Of a stretch of 64,000 nt of DNA, positions 18,058 to 26,549 are shown piece by piece. Location of the stretch: assembly GCA_002898215.1 (NCBI GenBank), contig BEIF01000002.1:248001-312000 (forward strand). The letters are read 5' to 3'. Numbering within the stretch: the first letter of the stretch is position 1; every line of letters begins with the position of its first letter. The notes under the pieces were generated by a model. That model was not told the DNA's origin. It searched no databases and saw only the letters and a list, made by a program, of their open reading frames with translations. Source of the stretch: a bacterium HR29. Its GTDB lineage: Bacteria > Chloroflexota > Dehalococcoidia > Tepidiformales > Tepidiformaceae. The position numbers were made by a program, and so were the translations under genes.

Positions 18058-19359
18058 ATGCGGCTTTTCCGGCGTCTCGCTGCTGCCCAGGCGTTCCGCG
18101 CCCTTCGCCACCGGAACTACCGCTACCTCTGGCTCGGGCAGCTGGGCCACTCCGCCACCCTCTGGATGGACCAGGTCGCGCGGGCGGTGCTCATCCTCGA
18201 CCTCACCGGCTCGGCGATGATGCTCTCCCTCGTCATCGCCACGCGCCTCGCCCCCATCCTCCTCTTCGGGCTCGTCGCCGGGGCCGTGGCCGACCGTGCG
18301 AACCGGCAGCGCGTGCTCATGACGACGCAGGCCGTCACCTTCGCCTCGCACCTCTTCCTCGGGCTGATGGTGACCTCCGGGCTCATCGAGGTGTGGATGG
18401 TGTTCGTGACCGCTTTCGTGGCGGGCACGGCTATGGCCTTCAACCAACCTGTCCGTCAGTCGCTCATTCCGATGACCGTCCCCCGCGAGGACCTGCTCAA
18501 CGCCGTCGCCCTGAACTCCACCGCCTTGAGCGTGATGCGGATCGGCGGCGGCAGCCTTGCCGGCGTCCTGCTCATCCCCTTCGATCCCGGCGGCGTCTAC
18601 CTGGTCACCGCCGGCATCTACGCCTACGTCATCTTCACAACCTGGATGATGCGGTTCCCGGAAGCGCCCGTCGCCCGGCGCAGCGAGGCGTCGCTCCTCG
18701 GCGACCTGCGCGAAGGGTTCGCCTACGTGGGGCGCAACCCCGAGCTCGCCGTGGTGGTGGGGCTGGCCGTCATCCTCTTCGTCCTCGGCTTCCCCTACCA
18801 GCAGGTGTTCACGCCCCTGCTGGCGAAGCGCGTGCTCCACATGGGCGATTCCGGGGTCGGGTTCCTGGCAGGCGCCACGGGCGTCGGGGCGTTCCTCGGC
18901 TCGCTCGTCGTGGCCGCGAAGTCGAACATCGCCCGCCCCGGCCTGCAGCTCCTGGCGAACATGTTCGTCTTCGGCGCAGTTCTCGTCCTCATCTCCCTCC
19001 AGGCCACGGTGTGGGGGACTGCCATCCTCCTCGCGGTGGCCGGGTCGATGACCGTCACCTACATGGCCTTCACCAACGGCATCCTTCTGGAGCGGAGCGA
19101 CCCCGCCATGCACGGGAGGGTCATGTCCCTCCTCAGCCTCGACCGCGGGCTGATCCCCCTCGGGGCCATCATCGCTGGTGGTCTCGTCGAAGTCGTCGGC
19201 GTGCGCCCGGGGCTCTTCGTGCAAGGGGTGCTCGTGCTCGCCTGCGTGACCATCGCCGCCGTCGCCGCCGGGCCGCGGCTCGCCGCCATCCGGTCGGCCG
19301 CGGCGGGCGAAGGCGCCCGCCGGCCGGCCGCGGCCGCACCGCCAGCGGGCCGCGGCTAG
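18058..19359 (+). CDS. MFS transporter (enterobactin-exporter/EntS-like type)
   Basis: A 433-residue protein with 12 predicted membrane helices. It starts at MRLFRRLAAAQAFRALRHRN and YRYLWLGQLGHSATLWMDQV, which closely resembles the N-terminus of EntS/MFS_3 type carriers; the loop VADRANRQRVLMTTQ is the MFS motif A. SDPAMHGRVMSLLSL late in the sequence is typical of this subgroup. The substrate is unknown; drug or small-molecule export is the usual role. The Ala/Pro-rich C-terminal tail is cytoplasmic. It converges on the carboxylase gene 11 bases away. Confidence 0.85.
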   Translation: MRLFRRLAAAQAFRALRHRNYRYLWLGQLGHSATLWMDQVARAVLILDLTGSAMMLSLVIATRLAPILLFGLVAGAVADRANRQRVLMTTQAVTFASHLFLGLMVTSGLIEVWMVFVTAFVAGTAMAFNQPVRQSLIPMTVPREDLLNAVALNSTALSVMRIGGGSLAGVLLIPFDPGGVYLVTAGIYAYVIFTTWMMRFPEAPVARRSEASLLGDLREGFAYVGRNPELAVVVGLAVILFVLGFPYQQVFTPLLAKRVLHMGDSGVGFLAGATGVGAFLGSLVVAAKSNIARPGLQLLANMFVFGAVLVLISLQATVWGTAILLAVAGSMTVTYMAFTNGILLERSDPAMHGRVMSLLSLDRGLIPLGAIIAGGLVEVVGVRPGLFVQGVLVLACVTIAAVAAGPRLAAIRSAAAGEGARRPAAAAPPAGRG

Positions 19360-19369
19360 GACCGCGTCC

Positions 19370-20926
19370 TCACGGCCGGTAGCCGTGCGTCCGCGGTCCC
19401 AGCCGTACGGCCTCCACGTCGTAGGCCATCTCCACCCACTCGCAGAGGATCCGCCGTGTGTCCCGCGGGTCGATGATGTGCTCGATCCCGAATGCCTCTG
19501 CCGTTCGGAAGGGCGAGCGGATACGGTTGAAGCGCTCCTCGAGCTGCCGACGAAGCGCTTCGGGGTCTTCGGCTTGCTCGAGCTCCCGTCGGTAGGCCGC
19601 CTCGATGCCGCCCTCCAGCGGCAGGCTCCCCCAGTCGCCGCTGGGCCAGGCGTAGCGCAGGTTGAGGCGGCCGGTGTTCCCGTGGCCGGCGCCCGCCACC
19701 CCGAACACCTTGCGGATGATGATCGACACCCACGGGACTTCGGCTTGAAATATCGCCGCCAGTGCTCGTGCACCCTTCCGGATTGTCGCCGCCTTCTCAG
19801 CCTCCACGCCGATGACGAAGCCCGGCTGGTCGACGAAGTTCACGACCGGCAGGTGGAAGGTGTTGCACAGGTCGACGAAGCGCTCCATCTTCTCGGCTCC
19901 CTGGGCGGTGAGGCCCCCGCCGTAGCAATACGGGTCGTTCGCCATCACCCCCACCGGATAGCCGTTCAGTCGGGCGAGCCCGGTGACCACCGAGCGGCCC
20001 CAACCAGCCCCGATCTCGAAGAACGAATCCCGGTCGAACACCGCCGTGAGGATGTCGCGGACCTTGTAGGGGCGGCGCCGGTCCCGCGGGATGGCCTCGA
20101 TGAGCCACTCCTCCCGCCGATCCGGCGGGTCGCTACAGGGCGTTCGGGGCGGCTGTTGCCACACGTTCTGGGGCAGGTAGGAGAGGAACTGCCGAATTTG
20201 CCGGAAGCAGTCCTCCTCGTCTTCGGCCAGGTTGTCGATGACGCCGTTGTGGTAGTGGATCTCCCAACCGCCGAGCTCCTCCTTCGTCACCTGTTCACCC
20301 ATCCCCCTCGCCACCACCGGAGGGCCGGCGACGAAGACCTGGGATGTCCCCCTCACCATGATGTTCCAGTGGGCAGTCACCACCCTCGCTGCGCCCAGGC
20401 CGGCCACGCTCCCCATGGCTGCCGCGATGACCGGAACCTCACCGAGCATGTGCACGATGGTGTCCCAGCCGGGGTTCGCGGGCACGTACGTCCGCGGCAT
20501 CGTCTCGTAGGTGCGAACCGAGCCCCCGCCGCCCGTCCCGTCCACGAGGCGGATGATCGGGATTTTCAGCTCGCGGGCCATCACTTCGCCGTACACCTGC
20601 TTCTGGGCGATGGCCGCGTCGGCGGCGCCGCCGCGCACGGTGAAGTCGTCACCCCCGACGACGACGCGGCGCCCACCGATGCGCGCGAGGCCGACGATGT
20701 AGTTGGCAGGCCGGAAGGAGACGAGATTCCCTTCTTCGTCGTACTCCGCCCTCCCGGCCAGCACCCCCGTTTCTTCGAAGCTTCCCGGGTCCACCAGCCG
20801 CTCGATGCGCTCCCGGACGGTGAGCTTCCCGCCTTCGTGCTGGCGGCGAACGTTCTCCGGGCCGCCCATCTGCTTCGCCAGCTCGATGCGCCGATGGAGC
20901 TCCGCGATTTCCGGCTCCCAGCTCAT
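19370..20926 (-). CDS. Acyl-CoA carboxylase carboxyltransferase (beta) subunit
   Basis: A 518-residue carboxyltransferase with two crotonase-like halves. The N-terminal half has GGKLTVRERIERLVDPGSFEE, VVGGDDFTVRGGAADAA, LVDGTGGGGSVRTYE and the acyl-CoA-binding oxyanion region VAGLGAARVV. The C-terminal half has NDPYCYGGGLTAQGAEKMER, LPVVNFVDQPGFVIG and biotin-binding RKVFGVAGAGHGN. It moves carboxyl from carboxybiotin to acetyl- or propionyl-CoA. No biotin carboxylase or BCCP gene is adjacent, so the partner must be elsewhere. Acetyl, propionyl or methylcrotonyl specificity is not resolved. Confidence 0.92.
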   Translation of the reverse strand: MSWEPEIAELHRRIELAKQMGGPENVRRQHEGGKLTVRERIERLVDPGSFEETGVLAGRAEYDEEGNLVSFRPANYIVGLARIGGRRVVVGGDDFTVRGGAADAAIAQKQVYGEVMARELKIPIIRLVDGTGGGGSVRTYETMPRTYVPANPGWDTIVHMLGEVPVIAAAMGSVAGLGAARVVTAHWNIMVRGTSQVFVAGPPVVARGMGEQVTKEELGGWEIHYHNGVIDNLAEDEEDCFRQIRQFLSYLPQNVWQQPPRTPCSDPPDRREEWLIEAIPRDRRRPYKVRDILTAVFDRDSFFEIGAGWGRSVVTGLARLNGYPVGVMANDPYCYGGGLTAQGAEKMERFVDLCNTFHLPVVNFVDQPGFVIGVEAEKAATIRKGARALAAIFQAEVPWVSIIIRKVFGVAGAGHGNTGRLNLRYAWPSGDWGSLPLEGGIEAAYRRELEQAEDPEALRRQLEERFNRIRSPFRTAEAFGIEHIIDPRDTRRILCEWVEMAYDVEAVRLGPRTHGYRP

Positions 20927-20995
20927 GTGGCCCTCCTCGGTCGAACAGCTCGTGCGCTCATCCTAGCTCAGGAGCGTCGCCTCGTCGGTCCGTCC

Positions 20996-21283
20996 TCAGT
21001 AGGGGATGAGTTCGGTGTGCACCTCGAGGAGCTCTCCGTCGACGTCCCATCGCTGGATGGCCGCGGCGATGGTCTGGAGCTGTGCGTCCGCATGGTCGCC
21101 GGCATTGGCAACGGCCACGAGCGCCACCGTGGCGAAGCCAGCGGTGTCCAGGTCGTCGACTTCGGCCGCCGCCACGTTGAACCGGGCCCGCACCCGGTCG
21201 AGGAGGGAGCGGATGACCATGCGCTTCTCCTTCAGGCTCGCGGCATCGAGCCGGTAGCGCAGCACCAGCACGCCGATGACCAT
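20996..21283 (-). CDS. ylxP: DUF503/YlxP family protein
   Basis: A 95-residue protein beginning VIGVLVLRYRLDAASLKEKR, followed by SLLDRVRARFNVAAAEVDDL and FATVALVAVANAGDHAD. This is the full DUF503 fold, usually 90-100 residues. YlxP genes often sit beside translation or ribosome-assembly genes, and RNA or ribosome association has been suggested; the exact role is unsettled. It follows scpB by 4 bases, with AGGAAG just before the ATG. Confidence 0.88.
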   Translation of the reverse strand: MVIGVLVLRYRLDAASLKEKRMVIRSLLDRVRARFNVAAAEVDDLDTAGFATVALVAVANAGDHADAQLQTIAAAIQRWDVDGELLEVHTELIPY

Positions 21284-21287
21284 CTTC

Positions 21288-21854
21288 CTAGAAGGGGTCT
21301 TCGGCTTCGGGCTCCGGCTCCTCCGGCAGCGGCGGGAGCTCGTGCGGCCCCTGCAGGCCGAAGTATTCGAAGAACTTGGCCGTCGTTCGGTACAGCTTCG
21401 GACGGCCCGGTGCGTCGGCTTGCCCAGCGACCGCCACCAGCCCTCGCTGCTCGAGGGACTGGATGAGCTTGTCGCAGTTCACCCCACGAATGGCCTCCAC
21501 CTCAGCGCGCGTGCACGGCTGCTTGTAGGCGATGATGGTCAGGGTTTCGAGCGCCGCCCGCGAGAGGCGTGGGCCGTCGGCGCCACCCAGGAAGCGCTCG
21601 ACGTACGGCGCGAACTCGGGGGCCGTCACCAACTGGTAGCCCCGGCCGTCCTCCAACAAGCGCAAGCCGCGGGTGCGGCACGCCTCCCGCAGCTGGGATA
21701 TCGCCTTGCGTACAGCGCCCTCGGCCACGCCTGTCGCCCGGGCCAGCGTGGCGGCGGTCACGGGTTCCTCGGCCACGAAAAGCAGCGCTTCGATCACCGC
21801 CGGCAGCTGCTCGGCGGGCGGAGCGGAGATGGTCGCTTCAGCCGGTGCGCTCAT
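21288..21854 (-). CDS. scpB: Segregation and condensation protein B
   Basis: The 188-residue kleisin-associated protein has two winged-helix domains: PAVIEALLFVAEEPVTAATLA with DGRGYQLVTAPEFAPYVERF, then LSRAALETLTIIAYKQPCTRAEVEAIRGVNCDKLIQ-type core split over residues 95-135. It binds ScpA in the SMC condensin complex. The ATG at 21854 gives the short N-terminus MSAPAEAT and overlaps the end of amaP by 17 bases. scpA, normally the immediate neighbour, is absent from the window. Confidence 0.93.
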   Translation of the reverse strand: MSAPAEATISAPPAEQLPAVIEALLFVAEEPVTAATLARATGVAEGAVRKAISQLREACRTRGLRLLEDGRGYQLVTAPEFAPYVERFLGGADGPRLSRAALETLTIIAYKQPCTRAEVEAIRGVNCDKLIQSLEQRGLVAVAGQADAPGRPKLYRTTAKFFEYFGLQGPHELPPLPEEPEPEAEDPF

Positions 21855-22554
21855 CGCCTCCCTCGCTGGCGTCGTTTCCGTTCGGCGTTGGGGACTTGGC
21901 CGGCTCACTCCCGACCTCCTCTCGTGGGGGTGGCGGGATGGGCGGCGGCGCAGCCGTCGCACTGGTCGCGGTTGCGGTGTGCGGCGTGGGCAGAGGCCGC
22001 GGAGCCGTCCCGGGCGCGTACGCGATTCGCACCACCGGCCGCTGCACGTCCAGCGCGCCCACCTGCTCCCGCAACACCCGGAACGTGATATCGCTCGCCG
22101 CGTGGCTCAGCTCGGAGACCGTCACCGTTCCGTCGACTGTCAGCTCCAGCTCCGTCGCCACCGTTCCGCCCGAGGCGCGCACGATGGGCCTCGTCTCGCG
22201 CACCCCGGCAAGCCCACGGAGGGCGTCCCGCAGCATCCCCTCGATGGTCGTGGCGGGCATCTCCAGGACGCTCCCGTCGGCTTGGCGCCAACGCACCGTC
22301 CCGCGGCTTCCCCGGGCGGGTCGGCGAATCGCCAGGAGTATGGCCCCCAGCGCCGCCAGCACGAGCACGGCCAGCGCTCCCGTCAGACCCCACTTCTCGG
22401 CCGTGCCGGCATCCACGTACGCCACGAAGTTGAAGTTCTCGATGTCGAGGTCGATCTGCTGGTCCTGGTTCCAGGCCAGCCCCGCCAGCACCCCGCACGC
22501 GGCGATGAAGAGCGCCGAGTACACCAGGACCAACAGCCGAAGGACGGCGTTCAT
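21838..22554 (-). CDS. amaP: Alkaline shock response membrane anchor protein (AmaP-like, Asp23-related domain)
   Basis: A 238-residue protein with two N-terminal membrane helices (LLVLVYSALFIAACGVLAGLA; LTGALAVLVLAALGAILLA), matching AmaP. The soluble part (~110-190) resembles an Asp23/DUF322 domain, with IEGMLRDALRGLAGVRETRP and ELELTVDGTVTVSELSHAAS. A Pro/Ala/Thr-rich tail follows. AmaP anchors Asp23 at the membrane in Gram-positive bacteria and is linked to envelope stress; the partner asp23 gene is not here. It starts on the mtaB stop (ATGA). Confidence 0.72.
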   Translation of the reverse strand: MNAVLRLLVLVYSALFIAACGVLAGLAWNQDQQIDLDIENFNFVAYVDAGTAEKWGLTGALAVLVLAALGAILLAIRRPARGSRGTVRWRQADGSVLEMPATTIEGMLRDALRGLAGVRETRPIVRASGGTVATELELTVDGTVTVSELSHAASDITFRVLREQVGALDVQRPVVRIAYAPGTAPRPLPTPHTATATSATAAPPPIPPPPREEVGSEPAKSPTPNGNDASEGGDERTG

Positions 22555-23834
22555 GCCGCACCTCCCGCGACGACGGCGCGGGCACCGTCGAGGTAGGGCT
22601 CGCCGATGACGGCGGGAACGATCCGGTTCCGAAGCCCCTCGCCGGAAGCGTAAACCGGGATGTAGTTGTCCGTATACCCGTGCCAGCGCAGGCCGTCGGG
22701 GGTGGGCCGCTCCTCTTCCCAGAGGACGGGGCGCCGCCTCCCACGGTTGGCTGCCGCGAACCGCTCTCGCAGCTTCCTCCCCAGCTCCGCCAGGGCCGCA
22801 GCGCGCTCCCGCTTAACCTCGGGCGGCACCTGCTCCGGCAGCTTCGCAGCCAACGTCCCCCGCCGGGGAGAGAACGGGAAGACGTGGATTCGGGCGAACC
22901 CGACTTCCTCGCACACGCGGAGCGTGGCCCTGAAATCCTCCTCCGTTTCACCCGGAAATCCGGCGATGACGTCCGTGGTAATCGCTGCGTCGGGAACAGC
23001 GGCCCGGATGCGGGCTACCGCCGCCAGGTACTCGCGGATGGTGTACCGACGACGCATCGCTGCCAGAATCCGATCGCTGCCCGACTGCAGGGCGAGGTGG
23101 AAGTGCGGCATGAGCCGCGGGTCGCTCCAGAGGGCCAGCAGTTCGGGCGTGATGTCCTGCGGCTGTAGCGAGCTGAATCGCAGGCGGGGAACTTCCGTAC
23201 GCTCCAGCACGCCGGCGATGAGGTGATGCGGCCGAAGCGGGGGAACCAGGTCCCGGCCCCACGCGCCGAGCTGCGTTCCGGTGAGGACGACCTCCTTCGC
23301 TCCGGCTGCCCCCGCGGCTTCGACCTCGGCCACGACGCGCTCGATGCTCCGCGATTCCTCACGGTGGCGGGTGCGCGGCACGATGCAAAACGCGCAGACG
23401 TCGTTGCATCCCTCCTGGGCCTTGATGAAGGCGCGGATGCGCAGCCCAGCTTCGGGCGAGGTTTCCTGGGGGGTGGAGCGTCCCGCCCGGGCAGAAAGCG
23501 CGGCAACCAGTTCCGCTTTGTCGGCGTCCCGCGTGCCGGCAACGATGTCCGCGCCGAGCGCCCGAACGGCGTCGAAGCCGGCGGTCTGCGGGTAGCACCC
23601 GGTCACCGCCACGGCCGCCCCGGGCGCCAGTCGCCGCGCGGCGCGGATGAGCCGCCGCGATTTCTGGTCGGCGACGTGCGTGACCGAGCAGGTGTTGATG
23701 ACCACCGCCTCGGCCTCGCAGAGGCGATCGACGACCTCGTACCCCGCTCGGCGGAGTGCGCGGGCGATCTCCTCGCTATCGGCGAGGTTCAGCTTGCACC
23801 CGAGGGTAAGGACGGCGGCGACCGGGCGGCTCAT
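22551..23834 (-). CDS. mtaB: tRNA (t6A37) C2-methylthiotransferase MtaB
   Basis: A 427-residue radical-SAM enzyme. The N-terminal UPF0004 domain has LTLGCKLNLADSE, NTCSVTHVADQKSRR and TGCYPQT, whose cysteines hold the auxiliary 4Fe-4S cluster. The radical-SAM domain has CNDVCAFCIVPRTRHREESR with CxxxCxxC, then TDVIAGFPGETEEDF. A C-terminal TRAM-like domain follows. It makes ms2t6A at position 37 of ANN-decoding tRNAs. LGCKLN rather than the MiaB-type N-terminus supports MtaB over MiaB. Confidence 0.9.
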   Translation of the reverse strand: MSRPVAAVLTLGCKLNLADSEEIARALRRAGYEVVDRLCEAEAVVINTCSVTHVADQKSRRLIRAARRLAPGAAVAVTGCYPQTAGFDAVRALGADIVAGTRDADKAELVAALSARAGRSTPQETSPEAGLRIRAFIKAQEGCNDVCAFCIVPRTRHREESRSIERVVAEVEAAGAAGAKEVVLTGTQLGAWGRDLVPPLRPHHLIAGVLERTEVPRLRFSSLQPQDITPELLALWSDPRLMPHFHLALQSGSDRILAAMRRRYTIREYLAAVARIRAAVPDAAITTDVIAGFPGETEEDFRATLRVCEEVGFARIHVFPFSPRRGTLAAKLPEQVPPEVKRERAAALAELGRKLRERFAAANRGRRRPVLWEEERPTPDGLRWHGYTDNYIPVYASGEGLRNRIVPAVIGEPYLDGARAVVAGGAA

Positions 23835-23870
23835 GCCAACATCGTACTCGCCGGCGGGGCTCGCCGCCCC

Positions 23871-25028
23871 TCAGGCCCGGGTGGGGCCGTTCGCCTCGGC
23901 TGTGCCGTTGGCAGCCAGCTCGCCCGCGAGCTGCACCCGGTCGAGCAGCTCACGTCGGGTGATGAGCCCCACCATGCGTCCATCTTCCAGGACTGGCACC
24001 TGGTTGAGTCGGTTCTGACCGACGAGCATCAGCACCTGGATGGCGGGCGTGCTCGCATCGACCGTGATCACCCGCTCCTTCGGCGTCATCGCTTGCCGCG
24101 CAGGGATGTGAGGCCATTCCGCCCGAGGGTATCGCCGGACGTCCGAGACGGTGAGGATGCCCTCCACCTGGTCGCCCAGCGCCACCACCACCGCCCGGTG
24201 CCCGCCCGACACCATGTATTCGTCCACAACCTGGGCGAGCGACATCCCCGGTGGGACCACGGCGAAATCGGTGCTCATCACGTCCCGCGCTCGCAGCCGC
24301 GCCAGGACCGATTCGAGGAAGACGCTCTGCCCTTCGGCCCGCGCCGCCGACATCAGGAACCAGCCGATGAAGGCGAACCAGATGCCGTTGATGAGGTAGC
24401 CGAACAGGATGAACCCCAGCCCCGCGAACAACAGGCCATAGCCGAAGGCGACGCCGACGCCGGAGGCCACCTCCGTCGCCCGTCGGAAGCTTCGCGTCCG
24501 TCCCCAGATGATCGAGCGGAGCACCCGGCCCCCGTCGAGGGGGAAACCCGGCAGGAGGTTGAACGCCGCCAGGACGCCGTTCACGAAGCCGAGGTAGGAG
24601 AAGATGGCCTCGAGGTACTCGTTCCGACCCGAGGCGGCGAAGGCGATGCCGATCGATGCCCCGGCGATGAGGATGCTTGTCGCCGGTCCCGCCGCCGCGA
24701 TGGAGAACTCCTCGCGCGCGCTGCTCGGCTGCCTGCCCAAGTGCGAGACGCCCCCGAAGATGAAGAGGCTGATCTTCGGCACCGTCAGGCCCCGAGCCTT
24801 CGCCACCAGGGCGTGGGCCAGCTCGTGGAGCAACACCGTGCCGAAGAGGAGCAGCGCGGCGACAATGCCCACCGTCCACGCCGTCCCTTCGCTCCAGTTC
24901 GGGTACTCCTCGGGGAAGACGCGGTCGGCGAGCGTCCAGCTCACCAACGCGAAGACGAAGAGCCACGAGAGGTCGATCTCGATGCGGATGCCGAACAGCT
25001 TCGCGATGGGAATGCCGCGGCCGAACAT
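23871..25028 (-). CDS. Site-2 protease family membrane metalloprotease with CBS pair
   Basis: A 385-residue protein with ~6 membrane helices. Zinc ligands lie in LLHELAHALVAKARG (His68, Glu69 and His72), with the third ligand in AAFNLLPGFPLDGGRVLRS near 160. Residues ~250-370 form two CBS domains (ARDVMSTDFAVVPPGMSLA and ARQAMTPKERVITVDASTPA), suggesting gating by adenine nucleotides, as in SpoIVFB-like archaeal and bacterial S2Ps. It would cut membrane-embedded regulators, perhaps anti-sigma factors; no such target is adjacent. Confidence 0.92.
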   Translation of the reverse strand: MFGRGIPIAKLFGIRIEIDLSWLFVFALVSWTLADRVFPEEYPNWSEGTAWTVGIVAALLLFGTVLLHELAHALVAKARGLTVPKISLFIFGGVSHLGRQPSSAREEFSIAAAGPATSILIAGASIGIAFAASGRNEYLEAIFSYLGFVNGVLAAFNLLPGFPLDGGRVLRSIIWGRTRSFRRATEVASGVGVAFGYGLLFAGLGFILFGYLINGIWFAFIGWFLMSAARAEGQSVFLESVLARLRARDVMSTDFAVVPPGMSLAQVVDEYMVSGGHRAVVVALGDQVEGILTVSDVRRYPRAEWPHIPARQAMTPKERVITVDASTPAIQVLMLVGQNRLNQVPVLEDGRMVGLITRRELLDRVQLAGELAANGTAEANGPTRA

Positions 25029-25067
25029 GGGCGAAATGGTACCAGACGCGGCTTGGCTGCCGGTGCT

Positions 25068-25877
25068 CTAGCCGCGCCGCCGGGCCGCCACGAAGTCGGG
25101 CGTCCGCTTCTCCATGAAGGCGTTCACCGCCTCCTTGTGCTCCGCCGTGGTGTAGGCGTGGGCGAGCGCCTTCCCCTCCCGCTCCATCACGCGGCGGTAG
25201 TCGCCGTCGACCGCGTTCTGGTGGAGCAAGCCCCGGATGAGGTGGATCGCCGAGAGGGGCTGCTTCGCCAACGTCTCGCCCAGCTCGAGGGCACGGTCGA
25301 GGAGCCGCTCCGGTGGCACCACCTCCGTCACCAACCCGGCCGCCAGCGCCTCCTGGGCCGAGATCATCCGGCCCGTCAGGCACCACTCCATAGCCCGGCC
25401 GAGGCCCACGAGCTGGGGCAGCAGGTAGCTGCTGGCCAGCTCGGGGACGAGGCCCATCCGGACGAAAAACATCCCGATCTGCGCGTTCTCGCTGGCGATG
25501 CGGATGTCCATCGGCAGGATCTGCGTGATGCCGACGCCGACGGCAGCGCCGTTGATGGCTGCGATGGTCGGCTTCGGCATGCGCAGGAGGAAGCCGATCC
25601 AGTCCTCGGCTTCGGCGGGGACGTCCTCCCGTTCGCCTCCGCCGTCGCCTTCGTCGATGCGGCGCTTCCAGAGCGAGATGTCGGCACCGGCGCAGAACGC
25701 CCGCCCCGCTCCCGTTACCACGATGGCGCCGACAGCGTCGTCCTCGTTCGCCTTGGCGATGGCGTCTCGCATCTCGGCCATCATCTTCGGGGTCCACGCG
25801 TTCAGCTTCTCCGGCCGATTGAGCGTGATGAGGCCCACTGCCCCACGGGTTTCGTACAGGATCTGTTCGTATGTCAT
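25068..25877 (-). CDS. Enoyl-CoA hydratase/isomerase family protein
   Basis: The 269-residue crotonase has LITLNRPEKLNAWTPKMMAE, oxyanion-hole block GRAFCAGADISLW and the second oxyanion region AAINGAAVGVGITQILPMDIR, followed by FVRMGLVPELASSYLLPQLVG where the catalytic glutamate lies (Glu in VPELAS). Hydration of enoyl-CoA is the default function; isomerase or hydrolase roles are possible. The spacing to neighbours (39 and 60 bases) is larger than in the rest of this leftward run. Confidence 0.9.
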   Translation of the reverse strand: MTYEQILYETRGAVGLITLNRPEKLNAWTPKMMAEMRDAIAKANEDDAVGAIVVTGAGRAFCAGADISLWKRRIDEGDGGGEREDVPAEAEDWIGFLLRMPKPTIAAINGAAVGVGITQILPMDIRIASENAQIGMFFVRMGLVPELASSYLLPQLVGLGRAMEWCLTGRMISAQEALAAGLVTEVVPPERLLDRALELGETLAKQPLSAIHLIRGLLHQNAVDGDYRRVMEREGKALAHAYTTAEHKEAVNAFMEKRTPDFVAARRRG

Positions 25878-25937
25878 GGCGGGACCTCCCGATGGTTCGT
25901 TCAGGCCGAAGGGTACACCATCCGGGGGTCGTGTGGC

Positions 25938-26549
25938 TCAGAGCAGGAGCGCCGCTACGGCATCCCACGCGGCGGACTCCACCGCCTCGAGGGGCTGGGC
26001 CGCGTCCACCAGCACCCATCGGTCAGGGGAAGCGGCGCACAGCTCCCGATACCCCTTCCGCACGCGCTCATGGAAGGCGAGCGCCTCGGTGCCCGTGCGC
26101 ACGTCTCCTGGCTGGGCGCCCTTCCGGCGCAGCCCCTCCACCGGGTCGATGTCGAGGAGGATGGTGAGGTCCGGCTCCAAATTGCCGGTGGCCACGCCGT
26201 TCAGCAGCCGCAATGCCTGCAGGTCGAGTCCTCGGCCGTACCCCTGGTAGGCGAGCGTGCTGGCCGCGAAGCGGTCACAGATGACCCAGACCCCTTGCGC
26301 GAGCGCCGGCCGAATGACCTCGGCCGTGAGCTGCGCCCGCGCCGCCAGGAAGAGAAAGGTCTCGGCCCAGGGGTCGAGCTCGTCGCGAAGGAGTACCCGC
26401 ACCCCTTCCCCGACGGAGGTGCCGCCGGGCTCGCGCGTCTCGACCACGGCGACCCCGCGGCTCCGCAGCCGTGCGGCGAGCCGCGGGAGCAGGGTGCTCT
26501 TGCCCGTGCCCTCGCCCCCCTCGAGGACGATGAAACGCCCCCTCCTCAC
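25938..26549 (-). CDS. tmk: Thymidylate kinase
   Basis: A 203-residue P-loop kinase phosphorylating dTMP to dTDP. It has [14 protein letters not shown] (Walker A), [11 protein letters not shown], the DRF-type motif [19 protein letters not shown], and [11 protein letters not shown] with the LID region. The GTG start at 26549 overlaps the R3H-ATPase stop (GTGA), so translation is coupled. The end lies 60 bases before the enoyl-CoA hydratase gene. Confidence 0.95.
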   Translation of the reverse strand: MRRGRFIVLEGGEGTGKSTLLPRLAARLRSRGVAVVETREPGGTSVGEGVRVLLRDELDPWAETFLFLAARAQLTAEVIRPALAQGVWVICDRFAASTLAYQGYGRGLDLQALRLLNGVATGNLEPDLTILLDIDPVEGLRRKGAQPGDVRTGTEALAFHERVRKGYRELCAASPDRWVLVDAAQPLEAVESAAWDAVAALLL

